Part shown: positions 8,500 to 17,259 of the stretch, one piece after another
How positions within the stretch are numbered: the stretch's first letter is position 1
Layout of the letters: each line of letters opens with the position of its first letter
Source of the DNA: JAFGBN01 sp964394145
GTDB lineage: Bacteria > Chloroflexota > Dehalococcoidia > GIF9 > AB-539-J10
Length of the DNA stretch: 64,000 nucleotides
Reading direction: 5' to 3'
Assembly: GCA_964394145.1 (NCBI GenBank)
Contig: CAYMVL010000033.1
Span: 62,001-126,000, forward strand
Notes under the pieces: generated by a model
The model's input: the letters and a program-made list of their open reading frames with translations, nothing else
Databases searched by the model: none
What the model was told of the DNA's origin: nothing
Translations under genes and position numbers: made by a program

Positions 8500-9138
8500 C
8501 TAAATTTCGATTAGTCTTCCGGCTCCGCCCTCGATACATTTCTCGGGATATAACTTCTTAATTTCTGCTTGGTGTTGAGTGCAGTGAGTAGGGCAAATCA
8601 ATTCCAGATCTTCAAACAATGCAAATTCGCTGAACCCGTGCAGCCCTCCGATTATGCCGTAGATCTTTCCAAACCCCCGCGCCGCATCCAGAATATGCCC
8701 CATGTAGGGGTGAGAGCAGCCAGCAATCACAACGACTCCCTTATCGGTTAGAACCACCATACTCTGTTCTATTCCATCGAGCTCCCCGGTTGAGGCCACA
8801 TTTGGATGAATCTTAGTTGGTCCTTCAATGGTGATGACTTCTCTGTCTTTCGGTCCGGAGAAAGACGGTGGAACATAAAATTTGGCTTTCTTATTGACTT
8901 TCAAAAATTCAGGAATCCCCCCAGTGTGGTCATGATGCGCGTGAGAAATAAAGACTTCCTCAATCATCGCCGGGTCTATCCCCATTTTTCTCATATTGCC
9001 GAGTAGAATACCACCGTCGGTTCCTGTATCGAACAAAATCCTTGGGGTGTTTTCTACCTCCACTAGAGCGGAAAAACCCCAGTCAGCCTTAAGGTCTTTC
9101 TTGAAAACAGTATTGTCATAAATTATGGTAACGTTCAT
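8500..9138 (-). CDS. MBL-fold metallo-hydrolase (COG1237-like)
   Basis: A 212-residue metallo-beta-lactamase-fold protein with the metal-binding HAHHDH at residues 66-71 (FISHAHHDHTGG), an early DTGTDGG aspartate, AGCSHPY and GGLHGF histidine regions, and a late PTHCTQH motif. The nearest subgroup appears to be the COG1237 type, relatives of the methanopterin-side enzyme described as dihydropterin ribofuranosylaminobenzene phosphate synthase; the substrate here is unknown. A strong AAAGGAG precedes the ATG. It is the middle gene of the CooC-like operon, and its stop is one base from the next start, so it is co-translated with the FMN-binding gene. Confidence 0.85.
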   Translation of the reverse strand: MNVTIIYDNTVFKKDLKADWGFSALVEVENTPRILFDTGTDGGILLGNMRKMGIDPAMIEEVFISHAHHDHTGGIPEFLKVNKKAKFYVPPSFSGPKDREVITIEGPTKIHPNVASTGELDGIEQSMVVLTDKGVVVIAGCSHPYMGHILDAARGFGKIYGIIGGLHGFSEFALFEDLELICPTHCTQHQAEIKKLYPEKCIEGGAGRLIEI

Positions 9139-9150
9139 AACTAACTCCTT

Positions 9151-9912
9151 TCATATCTTCACAATGGTGGGAATCAAATCTTTCCTGCTACTTTCCGACA
9201 AATCCTTGATAGTGAGGAGATCTTCCCTTTTCAGCGGAACTTCAACCTGCTCCTTTGAGAAATCCACGTCCTTCATATTTGTAATCTTCAGAAACAACTT
9301 CATGGGTTTCTCAACCCGGGTGAACATCAAATTGTCTGCGGCAACTTCCAGTGTGCCGATTTCTTTTTTATAAGCTGAGGTGCTGACTGTAAAAAGATAC
9401 GTCTTAGTCTTATCTTCTTTGACCAGTTCTCTCAACTTATTCAATATGGCTCTCTTAAAAGTCTTGGAGAATAGAAACAAATTTATGGCAGAGCAAAAGA
9501 TCAAAGTCCCCAACTGGCTTTGCTGTCCCAATCTTACCTCCGCCATTTCAACTGCTTTGTCCCATACCTCAGGATTTACCAGGTTCGCTCTAATTGCAGC
9601 CTCAGACTCTTCAATAGCATTAACGGTGGGGTCAAAGTAAGGATTAAACTCAATGAAGGCCAGATTTTCCTTGTAAGCCGCAATGTCCATCCCGTATATC
9701 TTCTTCATACTCTTTTCGACAAAGTCTTTGCCGGTGCTAGTTAACACAAATATTGCATTTCCCCCCTGTTTGAGCCAGGAGGAAAGAATTGAGAAACCCA
9801 GTAATGGCTTCCCCGAACCACCCTCTCCTGAAATGAGTGTTGAAGAAGGGACAGGGAGGCCTTCAGGCATTAGCTCATCAAGCCAATCTTCCCCGACTTT
9901 AAATTTTGTCAT
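9151..9912 (-). CDS. KaiC/RAD55-like RecA-fold protein with altered P-loop, copy 1
   Basis: A 253-residue protein beginning like single-domain KaiC/RAD55 family members (GEDWLDELMPEGLPVPSS). Its P-loop at residues 29-36 reads GEGGSGKP: the lysine is kept but the usual Thr/Ser after it is proline. The expected Walker B strand (about 136-142, TLIFCSA) lacks the acidic residue. It may therefore bind nucleotide weakly or act as a non-catalytic partner. It is preceded by GGGAGGT at good spacing. A paralogue with the same P-loop change lies at 10470-11225 in the same operon, suggesting a heteromer or a duplicated regulator. The biological role is unknown. Confidence 0.75.
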   Translation of the reverse strand: MTKFKVGEDWLDELMPEGLPVPSSTLISGEGGSGKPLLGFSILSSWLKQGGNAIFVLTSTGKDFVEKSMKKIYGMDIAAYKENLAFIEFNPYFDPTVNAIEESEAAIRANLVNPEVWDKAVEMAEVRLGQQSQLGTLIFCSAINLFLFSKTFKRAILNKLRELVKEDKTKTYLFTVSTSAYKKEIGTLEVAADNLMFTRVEKPMKLFLKITNMKDVDFSKEQVEVPLKREDLLTIKDLSESSRKDLIPTIVKI

Positions 9913-10119
9913 TCAAATACCTCCCAAAAATCTTTCGAGACGCCAGTTCTCGTTCAAGATATTGGCAATTTCCATACCGTCTCTGATAAGTTGCCTGAAC
10001 ACCTCATTGCTTTGCCATCTTTCACCTTGTTTCGATTATTGTCCTTCTGTTGCTTTTCATCATTTTCGTATCCGAAAGAATCTTGCTGTCTCCAATGGGT
10101 ACCACTACCATGGAAGCCC

Positions 10120-10449
10120 TCATAAATCCTGAAGATCATTGGTGGTCTGCAGGGCGATCAAGGCAGCCCTACATATCCCTTCCACAGTGCTATGAAAATC
10201 AGGCAGGTAGTGGTACTGAGCAAAAATAGTACCGGGGCCATTATTGAAATTGTAGCCATCCACGATGATGATATTTGGACCCCGCCTTATATCGATTGCC
10301 CATCCCTTCTTGACCAGCATTTCTACTATTTCCCAGGCAGAAGACATGTATTTGGTATCCTCCAACCCGGGCAGGCTTACGTCAAAGTTCTTATGGACCA
10401 GCTCAATAAGCTTATCTCCCGGCAGATTTAGTATTTCTTCCCTTGTCAT
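10120..10449 (-). CDS. Small ABA-sandwich-like protein
   Basis: A 109-residue protein whose layout (LPGDKLIELVHKNF, then SSAWEIVEMLVKKGW, then GICRAALIAL) resembles the BC1872/phage ABA-sandwich domain, a fold seen in phage and in bacterial proteins of unknown function. It sits between the two KaiC-like genes, 20 bases after the first-transcribed one. About 200 bases without a convincing gene follow it before the second KaiC-like gene. Family assignment is by pattern only; no function can be given. Confidence 0.6.
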   Translation of the reverse strand: MTREEILNLPGDKLIELVHKNFDVSLPGLEDTKYMSSAWEIVEMLVKKGWAIDIRRGPNIIIVDGYNFNNGPGTIFAQYHYLPDFHSTVEGICRAALIALQTTNDLQDL

Positions 10450-10469
10450 CTACTTCCTCCAATCTCACA

Positions 10470-11225
10470 CTAGATCTTCTTGATTTTTTCAACTGGTGCA
10501 AATCTAAACCTTCTGGCCCTCTGCTCCGATTCCTCTAATATCTGTCGGGGGAATGGAGCCTCTAATTCACCTGTTAAATATTCCGCGTTTCTCATCCTCT
10601 TAACTTCAAATCGCAATTTCTTAGACTCACCTGAGACGTAGGCCTCCATTTCATTATCTGCCATCGCTCCTAGTTTTTCTGCTTTGTCCTTTAGCATGCT
10701 TGTGCTTATACATATAATATAGGTAATGGATTCATTATTGCCAAACATATCACCGAACTTGGCCATCAGTTGGTCACCATAGGTAGGGGAAAATAAGGGC
10801 AGATTCAACGCTGTGGAGAAAAACATCAGACCGCGGGCAGTCCTGATACTTTCCTTGGCCCTGTCGACAACCATGTCCCAGTTTGCCGGTTTTACTAGAT
10901 TTGCCTTCATATGGCTTCTATTTACCACGTCAACAGAGTCGATTGTGTGGTCAAACTGAACATGGATAAACTGCTCTTTGTAATGTTCTACATCCACGCC
11001 GTAAAGAGAACTTAGGTTTTGCGAAGCGAACTCTGGGTCAGGAAATTGCAGGGGGGCAGCAATTACTCCACCTCCCATTCTAAGCCAAGAGGAAACAAAG
11101 GCCAAACCTATTATGGGTTTCCCTGCTTCCAGTGGACCAATGAGAACGGTGGAAGAGGGCACAGGCAAACCTTCCGGTAAAGCCCTATCCAACCAGTCAT
11201 AGCCGGTTATGAATTTCTCCATCAT
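10470..11225 (-). CDS. KaiC/RAD55-like RecA-fold protein with altered P-loop, copy 2
   Basis: A 251-residue paralogue of the protein at 9151-9912, sharing the opening (GYDWLDRALPEGLPVPSS), the ANLVKP..WD block and an overall RecA-like plan. Its P-loop at residues 30-37 is GPLEAGKP, again with proline in place of Thr/Ser, and the Walker B strand (132-138, GLMFFST) has no acidic residue. The conserved change in both copies argues against random decay. A GAAGAGAAGAGAG ribosome binding site precedes the ATG, and the start overlaps the upstream regulator gene by 29 bases, so the two are probably co-translated. Confidence 0.75.
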   Translation of the reverse strand: MMEKFITGYDWLDRALPEGLPVPSSTVLIGPLEAGKPIIGLAFVSSWLRMGGGVIAAPLQFPDPEFASQNLSSLYGVDVEHYKEQFIHVQFDHTIDSVDVVNRSHMKANLVKPANWDMVVDRAKESIRTARGLMFFSTALNLPLFSPTYGDQLMAKFGDMFGNNESITYIICISTSMLKDKAEKLGAMADNEMEAYVSGESKKLRFEVKRMRNAEYLTGELEAPFPRQILEESEQRARRFRFAPVEKIKKI

Positions 11226-11613
11226 TTTTGCTCTCTTCTCTTCGTTTCATTCTCCGCTTGTCGCTTCTTATAACAGCAACACCTCCCGGTGTTAGATCAA
11301 CCCTGTTACCTTCTATTTGTACAAAATAGCCACTAGCAAGCACATTGATATGATATTTCAGCGCCTTTCCACCCACCCCCACGATTTCAGAAATTTCATT
11401 TATCTCTAAAGCTCTTTGGTCTAAAGCGTGCAAAATGTTCCTACGAACGGGAGGTTTTACAGCTTCAAAGTTGCACGCACCTCCGGCCGACCCTTTCTCA
11501 TCTGTTAACCTAGTAATCAAGTCTTGCATCCACTTCATTGTTTCCTCATCAGTCATCTCCCTGGGATCCTGTTGACTGGAATCAATTTCAATGTCCCGCT
11601 CGATATCAACCAT
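11197..11613 (-). CDS. Winged-helix (ArsR-like) transcription regulator
   Basis: A 138-residue protein with a C-terminal winged helix-turn-helix: VRRNILHALDQRALEINEI, ISEIVGVGGKALKYHINVL, a GYFVQIEGNRVDLTPGG wing. The first ~45 residues are acidic and Met/Glu-rich. The pattern is that of the ArsR/MarR-like regulators that read small molecules or redox state. Its ATG directly follows the stop of the CooC-like gene (TAGATG) and its end overlaps the first KaiC-like gene. It is the obvious candidate regulator of this operon; the ligand is unknown. Confidence 0.78.
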   Translation of the reverse strand: MVDIERDIEIDSSQQDPREMTDEETMKWMQDLITRLTDEKGSAGGACNFEAVKPPVRRNILHALDQRALEINEISEIVGVGGKALKYHINVLASGYFVQIEGNRVDLTPGGVAVIRSDKRRMKRREESKNDGEIHNRL

Positions 11614-12393
11614 CTAGACCTGTCCTCTTGCGTCGTTTCTCTTTCCCGCTTTGACTATTGCTTCCTTCTGCGATTGTAGTACGTCGGCGATTTTCTTGAT
11701 GCCCTCAACAGGCATATCCAATTCCTTTCCAGCCAGGCATGAAACAAATATCTCGTTACTTTCAGGAATAAGAGCGATCACCTTGTCTCTATCTATTGAG
11801 TTCAGGATGAATTCTTCTGTTTGTTGATTTGCAATCCGATTTAATACATAGTACACAGGCTTATCAGCTTGTTTACCAAGCTCAGAGATTTTCTTAGCTA
11901 GCAGAATTGATTCATGGGATGGATCGATGATGACAAGAAGCATATCCACTCCTTTTTCCACTCCCCTTCCAAAATGCTCTATTCCGGCGTCAGTATCTGC
12001 AATCAGGAATTCTTTATCTCCCAAATCGAGAATTTCCAGGAATCTTGAAGAAAGGGCATTAATCGGACAGGCGCACCCTTCGCCGAATTCATAGATTTTT
12101 CCCATCGACAGAAGTTCGATATTTCCCTTTCTAGTTAAATAATCTTGTGGTAAGTCATCCAATCTCCATCTATCTTTCAGTTCCTTGGTTTTATCAAATA
12201 GAACTTTTTTCCCGCCAAAGTAATTCATAAAATCTTCAGGCCTCTCCATACCTAAACGGCCATGAAGACCTATATTTGATTCATCGCTGTCAATGACCAG
12301 TACCCTATTCTTCCTTGAGGCCATCTCTTTGGCTAACAGAGACACAATCGTACTCTTACCACATCCTCCCTTACCACAGACCAATATCTTCAT
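11614..12393 (-). CDS. CooC-like nickel/cofactor maturation ATPase (MinD/ParA fold)
   Basis: A 259-residue SIMIBI-class ATPase with an N-terminal P-loop GKGGCGKS (residues 7-14), a DSDESN switch, and the paired cysteines C107-x-C109 (GCACP) that bind metal in CooC proteins. LLVIIDPSHESILLAKKI and VLNR complete the MinD-type core. CooC loads nickel into carbon monoxide dehydrogenase; AcsF and related paralogues serve acetyl-CoA synthase. No CODH gene is in the window, so the client is unknown and may be another metal or corrinoid protein. It leads the minus-strand operon and has an AGGAG six bases before the ATG. Function as a maturation ATPase is likely, client protein unresolved. Confidence 0.82.
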   Translation of the reverse strand: MKILVCGKGGCGKSTIVSLLAKEMASRKNRVLVIDSDESNIGLHGRLGMERPEDFMNYFGGKKVLFDKTKELKDRWRLDDLPQDYLTRKGNIELLSMGKIYEFGEGCACPINALSSRFLEILDLGDKEFLIADTDAGIEHFGRGVEKGVDMLLVIIDPSHESILLAKKISELGKQADKPVYYVLNRIANQQTEEFILNSIDRDKVIALIPESNEIFVSCLAGKELDMPVEGIKKIADVLQSQKEAIVKAGKRNDARGQV

Positions 12394-13111
12394 TTACTTA
12401 CTCCTTTCATTAGTGTCCTTTTGCAAGATCCCTGCAGACTATAGAATCTAATGTGACATGCTGCTCATATTTGTTCTTTTGCGCTGGCCTTGCCTGCAAA
12501 CCCTGCGACACAGAGTCACGTCGATTCGCCTGGTGAACTGGTACCCGTGCCTAGTCCTCTAGCTGACGTGCGCTTGTGCCATTTATTCAACTTAGTTTAA
12601 CCGAGGTTGGTTTATCGGGGCAGGCAAAATGCTTGACTGGCACCAAATTAATAGATTATTTCTTCAAGGACTCTGACCCTCATAATCTAACATAGCTAGG
12701 CAACCACCTTTAACCTACTAGTATAACACATCCATAACATCATGCCCTCTTTCCACCTACTGCTCTGGCAGATTCGTTTAAACTCATGTATTCATAGCTT
12801 CGATTGTCTGATTTGGACATTGTCTGCTGATAGCACTTGCCGTCCCTGCTACAGAGACAGACTTCTTCACCGAATCACGAATGCTAGGGACGAGTCTTCT
12901 TCCCGTTGAGAGGTATGTAACTTTCTAAGGACAGCAATCAGGGCCTTGGTAATTCAGGGACTTAGAGATGTTAGACACTGACTGATGTAGTCTGGTATTT
13001 CATGCTTCCCAAACAAAAAGGCGATTGTCCTAAATTGAGGTTAGTGCTATTTCACTGTAGCGTTACATCAGCCTGTAACACTCTTTGTGTTGCCTTATCT
13101 GTCTTCTTAGA
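12394..13111. other. Intergenic stretch without recognisable genes
   Basis: About 700 bases upstream of the CooC-like operon with no convincing open frame, RNA or repeat. It should hold that operon's promoter; none was obvious. Its right edge is the terminal inverted repeat of the IS3-family relic. Confidence 0.5.
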
Positions 13112-13510
13112 GGTGGACCCCATTATCAGGACAGGATGGGTACGAGGTTAAGGTCGGGTCGTGCTGTCCTTTAGGTATCCGGTGTCAAGGATTCTAGCGT
13201 AACTGCTCCGATATCTCCTACATGGATCGAGTTAAATACCCGTGCCGGTGTCAGGTAGCCTAAAGCCTGCTGGGGACGCTCGTTGTTATTGCCATCTATA
13301 CCAATTCTGATATCATTTCTATCCTCTATAATGGCTAGCAGGTAGAGAAAGGGGCGGGACATTGGTATGTATACGCGCTCCGTAGGAAGGTGTTCTCAGG
13401 TACTGGCGGTCAATCAGTTGCATAAGCGTCATATCATACCCAGGGGCTCCCTTGGGCTGGCAGTAGAGTAAGGAGCGGCTGACACAGTGGTCTACCTAGC
13501 TGGCGAAACC
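13112..13510 (-). mobile_element. IS3-family relic: right terminal repeat plus decayed orfB
   Basis: Minus-strand translation gives, in one frame, SRSLLYCQPKG, MQLIDRQYLRTPSYGAR (the IS3 OrfB N-terminal block usually ending TPFYGSRR), then, after a deletion and frameshift, YIPMSRPFLYLLAII (the start of the DDE core), and after another deletion NNERPQQALGYLTPARVF (the OrfB C-terminal block). Position 13112-13135 (GGTGGACCCC...GGACAGG) matches, 17 of 24 bases, the left repeat of the other IS3 relic at 19488-19511. The transposase is clearly inactive. The open frame at 13171-13362 is a piece of this relic, not a gene. Confidence 0.8.
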
Positions 13511-13809
13511 AAGAATCCTCATGCCTTGAGATCGAAGATCAAGCGTCTATTACGGTCCGGTTATATTTCCAATAACACCGTTTTATTAACTCTGATCCTC
13601 GATGGCTGATAAGATAGTCGGTTTCGCTCTCATCTAGAAAGAAGTGCAAGCTCTTCATGCCTGGCTTCCATTATCATTCTGTCGGAATTAAGTGTCGGTA
13701 CAACTCCGGGCGCTGTCTTGACAGGTACTGAATATGACTATAGTATCTTCCTACAATTGATTTGTCGCGAAACGAGCTGACTAGTCAAAAAAGCAAGGAG
13801 CGAGTTGAC

Positions 13810-15774
13810 ATGACCAAGAAATATCAGAATCTGTTATCACCGATTAGGTTAGGCGATATCTTTTTTAGAAACAGGTTAGTTGCGTCACGCAGTAATCCAC
13901 TATTTATCCAGGGCTCTGAAGGCTACCCTACTGAGGCATTGATAGCGCACTATACCAGTAAAGCCAAGAATGGCGCTGCACTGGTAACCTGTGGAGGAGT
14001 CGGGATGCCTCACGCAATACCGGATGACAAAGTTGGATCGTTTTCTGCAGATACTATACTGCCGGGCAGTTTCCATATATACGACCATAATTGCCAAATC
14101 TATCTCTCCCAGCTTACTCAGGCTATTCATTTCTACGGTGCTAAGGCATCAATGCAAATAGGCGGGTACGTGCCACTTAAATATGATGTCAGTACCGGAA
14201 TTCCTAGTGTAGCCGTACTGGGCATTAATACACCCAGAGTTGGCGAGGAGATTCCAGCTGATTTACTGGGCGAAGTCGCTGAAGATTTTGTGCGTCAAGC
14301 AGCTATCATGAAAGCTGTAGGCTTCGATATGGTATATCTCCACATGGCGTACCGGTTTACCATACTTGGTAGATGCTTGTCTCCGCTCACCAATAAGAGG
14401 GTTGACCAATATGGGGGAAGTCTGGAAAACCAGGCTCGTTTCCCGCTATCGGTTGCCGACAGAATCAAGCAGAAATGCGGCAAGGATTTCCTCATCGAGG
14501 CCTGTGTAAGCGGCAGAGAGCCAGCTGGAGGATTAACCCTGGATGATACCATAGAGTTAGCCAAGATGTTCGCTGGCCACATCGACATGCTTCAAGTACG
14601 GGCGCATGATATTGAAGCAGAACATCCGACCGGCTTCGATACTGAACGCACGCCCTTTCTATATATGGCCGAAGCCATTAAGAAAAGCGGCGCTGCCCTT
14701 GCCGTTGCTACCGTTGGTGGATTTCTGGATATGGATGTTTGTGAGAATGTTATCGCCTCGGAAAAAGCGGATTTCATCGCAATAGGCAGAGGCTGGATAA
14801 GCAACCCGAACTACGGCCGCTTAGCTTACGAAGGCAGAGGTGATGATGTGGTGCCGTGCCCTAGGTGCAACGCCTGCTTTAGGAGCAGCAAGTCAGACCC
14901 TTTGGTCAGCGTTTGCACCGTCAATCCTGTCTGGGGATTGGAGCATAAGATTGAAAGAATGATTGAGCCTCCCAGCGAAAGGAAAGATATCGCGGTGATA
15001 GGTGGCGGGCCGGCAGGAATGCAGGCTGCCCTGATAGCAACCCGCAGGGGGCACCATGTAACACTGTACGAAAAGAGTGATGCCTTGGGAGGACTCCTTA
15101 AGACAAGCAACAACGTTTCCTTCAAATGGCCCGTCAGAGATTTCAAAGACTACCTCATCCGCCAGATTGCAAAGGCGAAGATTAAGGTACTTCTCAATAC
15201 AGAGGCTACTCCTGAAATGCTGAATAGAAAGGATTACGATGCAGTCCTAGTCGCCGTGGGTGCAGAGCCGATTATCCCGCAGATCCCTGGTACCGATGGC
15301 AAGAATGTTATATTTGCACAGGACGTTTATGGAAACGAGGATAAACTGGCACAGAGCCTTGTCATTATCGGAGGTGGGGAAGTGGGGGTAGAAACCGGTA
15401 TGCATCTGGCCGAGAGGGGGCACGAGGTCGTATTGCTTGAGATGCTGGATATGCTCGCACCTGATGCTCCTCCCATTCATTTCTACGCTACGTTCAAGGA
15501 TGCTTGGGAGAAGCTGCCCAACTTCAAATACATTTTGAAAGCTCGTTGCCAGAGTATTGGCGTGAATAAGGTGAGCTACACCAGCGAAGATGGTGCGGAA
15601 CATGATATCAAAGCTGACAGTGTGATTATAGCTGTCGGTATGAAACCTAAGGGTGATTTAGCACTAAAGTTCTATAGTGCCGCCGATCAATTTTTTATGA
15701 TTGGCGACTGCAACGCTGTAGGCAATTTACGAACAGCAATTTATAGTGCCTTCACCACCGCGTCGGTGCTCTAA
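13810..15774 (+). CDS. Old-yellow-enzyme/FAD oxidoreductase (2,4-dienoyl-CoA reductase type)
   Basis: A 654-residue protein with the three-part layout of 2,4-dienoyl-CoA reductase/trimethylamine dehydrogenase relatives. It has an N-terminal FMN TIM barrel (NLLSPIRLGDIFFRNRLV; VDQYGGSLENQARF), a 4Fe-4S linker (CPRCNACF...VSVCTVNP) and a C-terminal FAD/NAD(P) module (AVIGGGPAGMQAAL; VIIGGGEVGVETGMHLAERG; FMIGDCNAVGN). Such enzymes reduce enones, enoyl-CoA or related substrates with NAD(P)H; the substrate here is unknown. Start: ATG 13810, with AAGGAG ten bases upstream; an open frame continues to 13762. It stands alone between long non-coding stretches, in the accessory block. Confidence 0.88.
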   Translation: MTKKYQNLLSPIRLGDIFFRNRLVASRSNPLFIQGSEGYPTEALIAHYTSKAKNGAALVTCGGVGMPHAIPDDKVGSFSADTILPGSFHIYDHNCQIYLSQLTQAIHFYGAKASMQIGGYVPLKYDVSTGIPSVAVLGINTPRVGEEIPADLLGEVAEDFVRQAAIMKAVGFDMVYLHMAYRFTILGRCLSPLTNKRVDQYGGSLENQARFPLSVADRIKQKCGKDFLIEACVSGREPAGGLTLDDTIELAKMFAGHIDMLQVRAHDIEAEHPTGFDTERTPFLYMAEAIKKSGAALAVATVGGFLDMDVCENVIASEKADFIAIGRGWISNPNYGRLAYEGRGDDVVPCPRCNACFRSSKSDPLVSVCTVNPVWGLEHKIERMIEPPSERKDIAVIGGGPAGMQAALIATRRGHHVTLYEKSDALGGLLKTSNNVSFKWPVRDFKDYLIRQIAKAKIKVLLNTEATPEMLNRKDYDAVLVAVGAEPIIPQIPGTDGKNVIFAQDVYGNEDKLAQSLVIIGGGEVGVETGMHLAERGHEVVLLEMLDMLAPDAPPIHFYATFKDAWEKLPNFKYILKARCQSIGVNKVSYTSEDGAEHDIKADSVIIAVGMKPKGDLALKFYSAADQFFMIGDCNAVGNLRTAIYSAFTTASVL

Positions 15775-16344
15775 ATCATGGGTATGGAACGAAGGAGGAG
15801 CGCTTGCATAGAAATAATCTGTACATGCCGTTACATTTGCAAGGAGTCAATAGTATGAGGCGAATCTCATAGCCAGCCGAAGTGATGGATTATGCTGGCA
15901 TGAAGAAAGAAGTACACTGCTCAGTCTGTCCTGGTATTGAAGACAACAGCACATAACTCTCAGGTTAATATTTTCATCGGTATTCTTGAACCAGCTTAGA
16001 CGTCAGAACATTCGGATGCAAGTTGCGAACGCCCTCTTGCTTGTTGTCACTCAATTTCGACTGAAGTCTTGACGCGTGTCGAACCTTCTGTCTTTCTCGG
16101 TCATCAGTGCAACCAGAGAGAACTCATTTTACGCTTTCCTTGAGCATTATCCCTGCCGATACTTTGCCAACAGACTATTTAACACGCAACGCTATAGGAA
16201 TAAATTAGGCTGACGTGAACTAAAGGTTTGACGTAAAAATGGCAAACCGCTATGCTACTTGTGGTCATCGGTTTGGACATCAGGCTTAGTATTCGGTAAG
16301 GGCCGGCCGTAAGTTGCAAGCCGACCGTTGGCCGGGAGGTTAAT
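15775..16344. other. Intergenic stretch without recognisable genes
   Basis: 570 bases. Nothing convincing on either strand. Only a GGGAGG ribosome binding site at its right end, six bases before the next gene, was recognised. Confidence 0.5.
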
Positions 16345-17112
16345 ATGAGCAAGTTTATTGACAAATTGCAGTCGCTTTCCGAGTCCTCAGTGCCACCTAT
16401 AGGTTTTCATCTGACTGTTGATGAATCAAAAAGAGCAGCAATGTTACTTGTCGTTGGTTTGTCTGTAACGGATATTAAAGAAGCCGAAGTTGCGGCTGCT
16501 ATCAATGCGGATGCGGTCTTGATTTCGGAGCAGCACTATAGTACAAGGCTTATTAAGCAAATGGTAGCAGCGGTGGGTGACATCCCGATCGGTATAGTTG
16601 TGAAGGGCATAACCGAGAAGAAGATGAAGAAACTTAAAGACGCCGGCTGTGACTTCCTGGTCTTTGACATAAAGGTGCCGGCGATAGCATTGCATGAGGA
16701 AACGATTGGCAAATTTCTCATGGTGGAACCCTCGTTAGAACCGGGGTTACTTAGAGCCATTAATAGCCTTGACGTGAGCGGCGTATTTATTAATAGCGGT
16801 GAAGAGTCTTTTATCACTGTTGAACAGCTGCTGGTTTGTCAAAGATTCTCTGAGCTATTGAGCAAACCACTAGTAGTTACTCTACCTTCTATGATCACAG
16901 GCGAAGAGCTCAGGAATCTATGGCAAATTGGGATAGATTGCCTTGTTACTCCCTCATCTCAGTCACAAGAAGCACTAGCTAAGCTAAGAGGAATGATTGA
17001 CAACTTGCCGAAAGAGTCCAAACGTCGCCGTGGCAAGTTGAATGTAATGCTTCCTCAGTATGGTGGAGACGTGGACTTTGAAGAAGAAGAGGAAGAAGAG
17101 GAAGAAGATTGA
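16345..17112 (+). CDS. Unknown TIM-barrel-like protein with poly-glutamate tail
   Basis: A 255-residue protein I cannot assign to a named family. Alternating strands and helices (LLVVGLSV, ADAVLISEQH, IPIGIVVKG, CDFLVFDIKVP, VSGVFINSG, KPLVVTLPS, GIDCLVTPS) resemble a (beta/alpha)8 barrel such as phosphate-binding aldolase or IMPDH-like proteins, but no catalytic motif is clear. The C-terminus changes to a basic RRRGK segment and ends with MLPQYGGDVDF followed by a run of eight glutamates and an aspartate. Such acidic tails often mediate protein or metal contacts. It has a strong GGGAGG ribosome binding site. No membrane segment. Confidence 0.7.
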   Translation: MSKFIDKLQSLSESSVPPIGFHLTVDESKRAAMLLVVGLSVTDIKEAEVAAAINADAVLISEQHYSTRLIKQMVAAVGDIPIGIVVKGITEKKMKKLKDAGCDFLVFDIKVPAIALHEETIGKFLMVEPSLEPGLLRAINSLDVSGVFINSGEESFITVEQLLVCQRFSELLSKPLVVTLPSMITGEELRNLWQIGIDCLVTPSSQSQEALAKLRGMIDNLPKESKRRRGKLNVMLPQYGGDVDFEEEEEEEEED

Positions 17113-17259
17113 CTTTGGCCTGAAAATGCTCATATTAATGTAACTATGCAGATAATGTTCAAAGTATCTCTGTTTCAATCTGAGCTAGCAGAAGCGCCTT
17201 AATAGACCTCTAGAAAGCCTGTGCTCTGTTAGAAGTGACATCGGACTGATAGCCGGATT

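Noticed and set aside
9954..10139. A 61-codon minus-strand frame between the two KaiC-like genes
   Set aside because: No ribosome binding site, unusual composition, overlap with the end of the ABA-sandwich gene and no family pattern; the ~200-base gap is more likely non-coding or eroded.
13171..13362. A 63-codon frame as a stand-alone gene
   Set aside because: It joins two distant pieces of IS3 OrfB (YIPM-region and ERPQQALGY-region) across a deletion, so it is a transposase relic.
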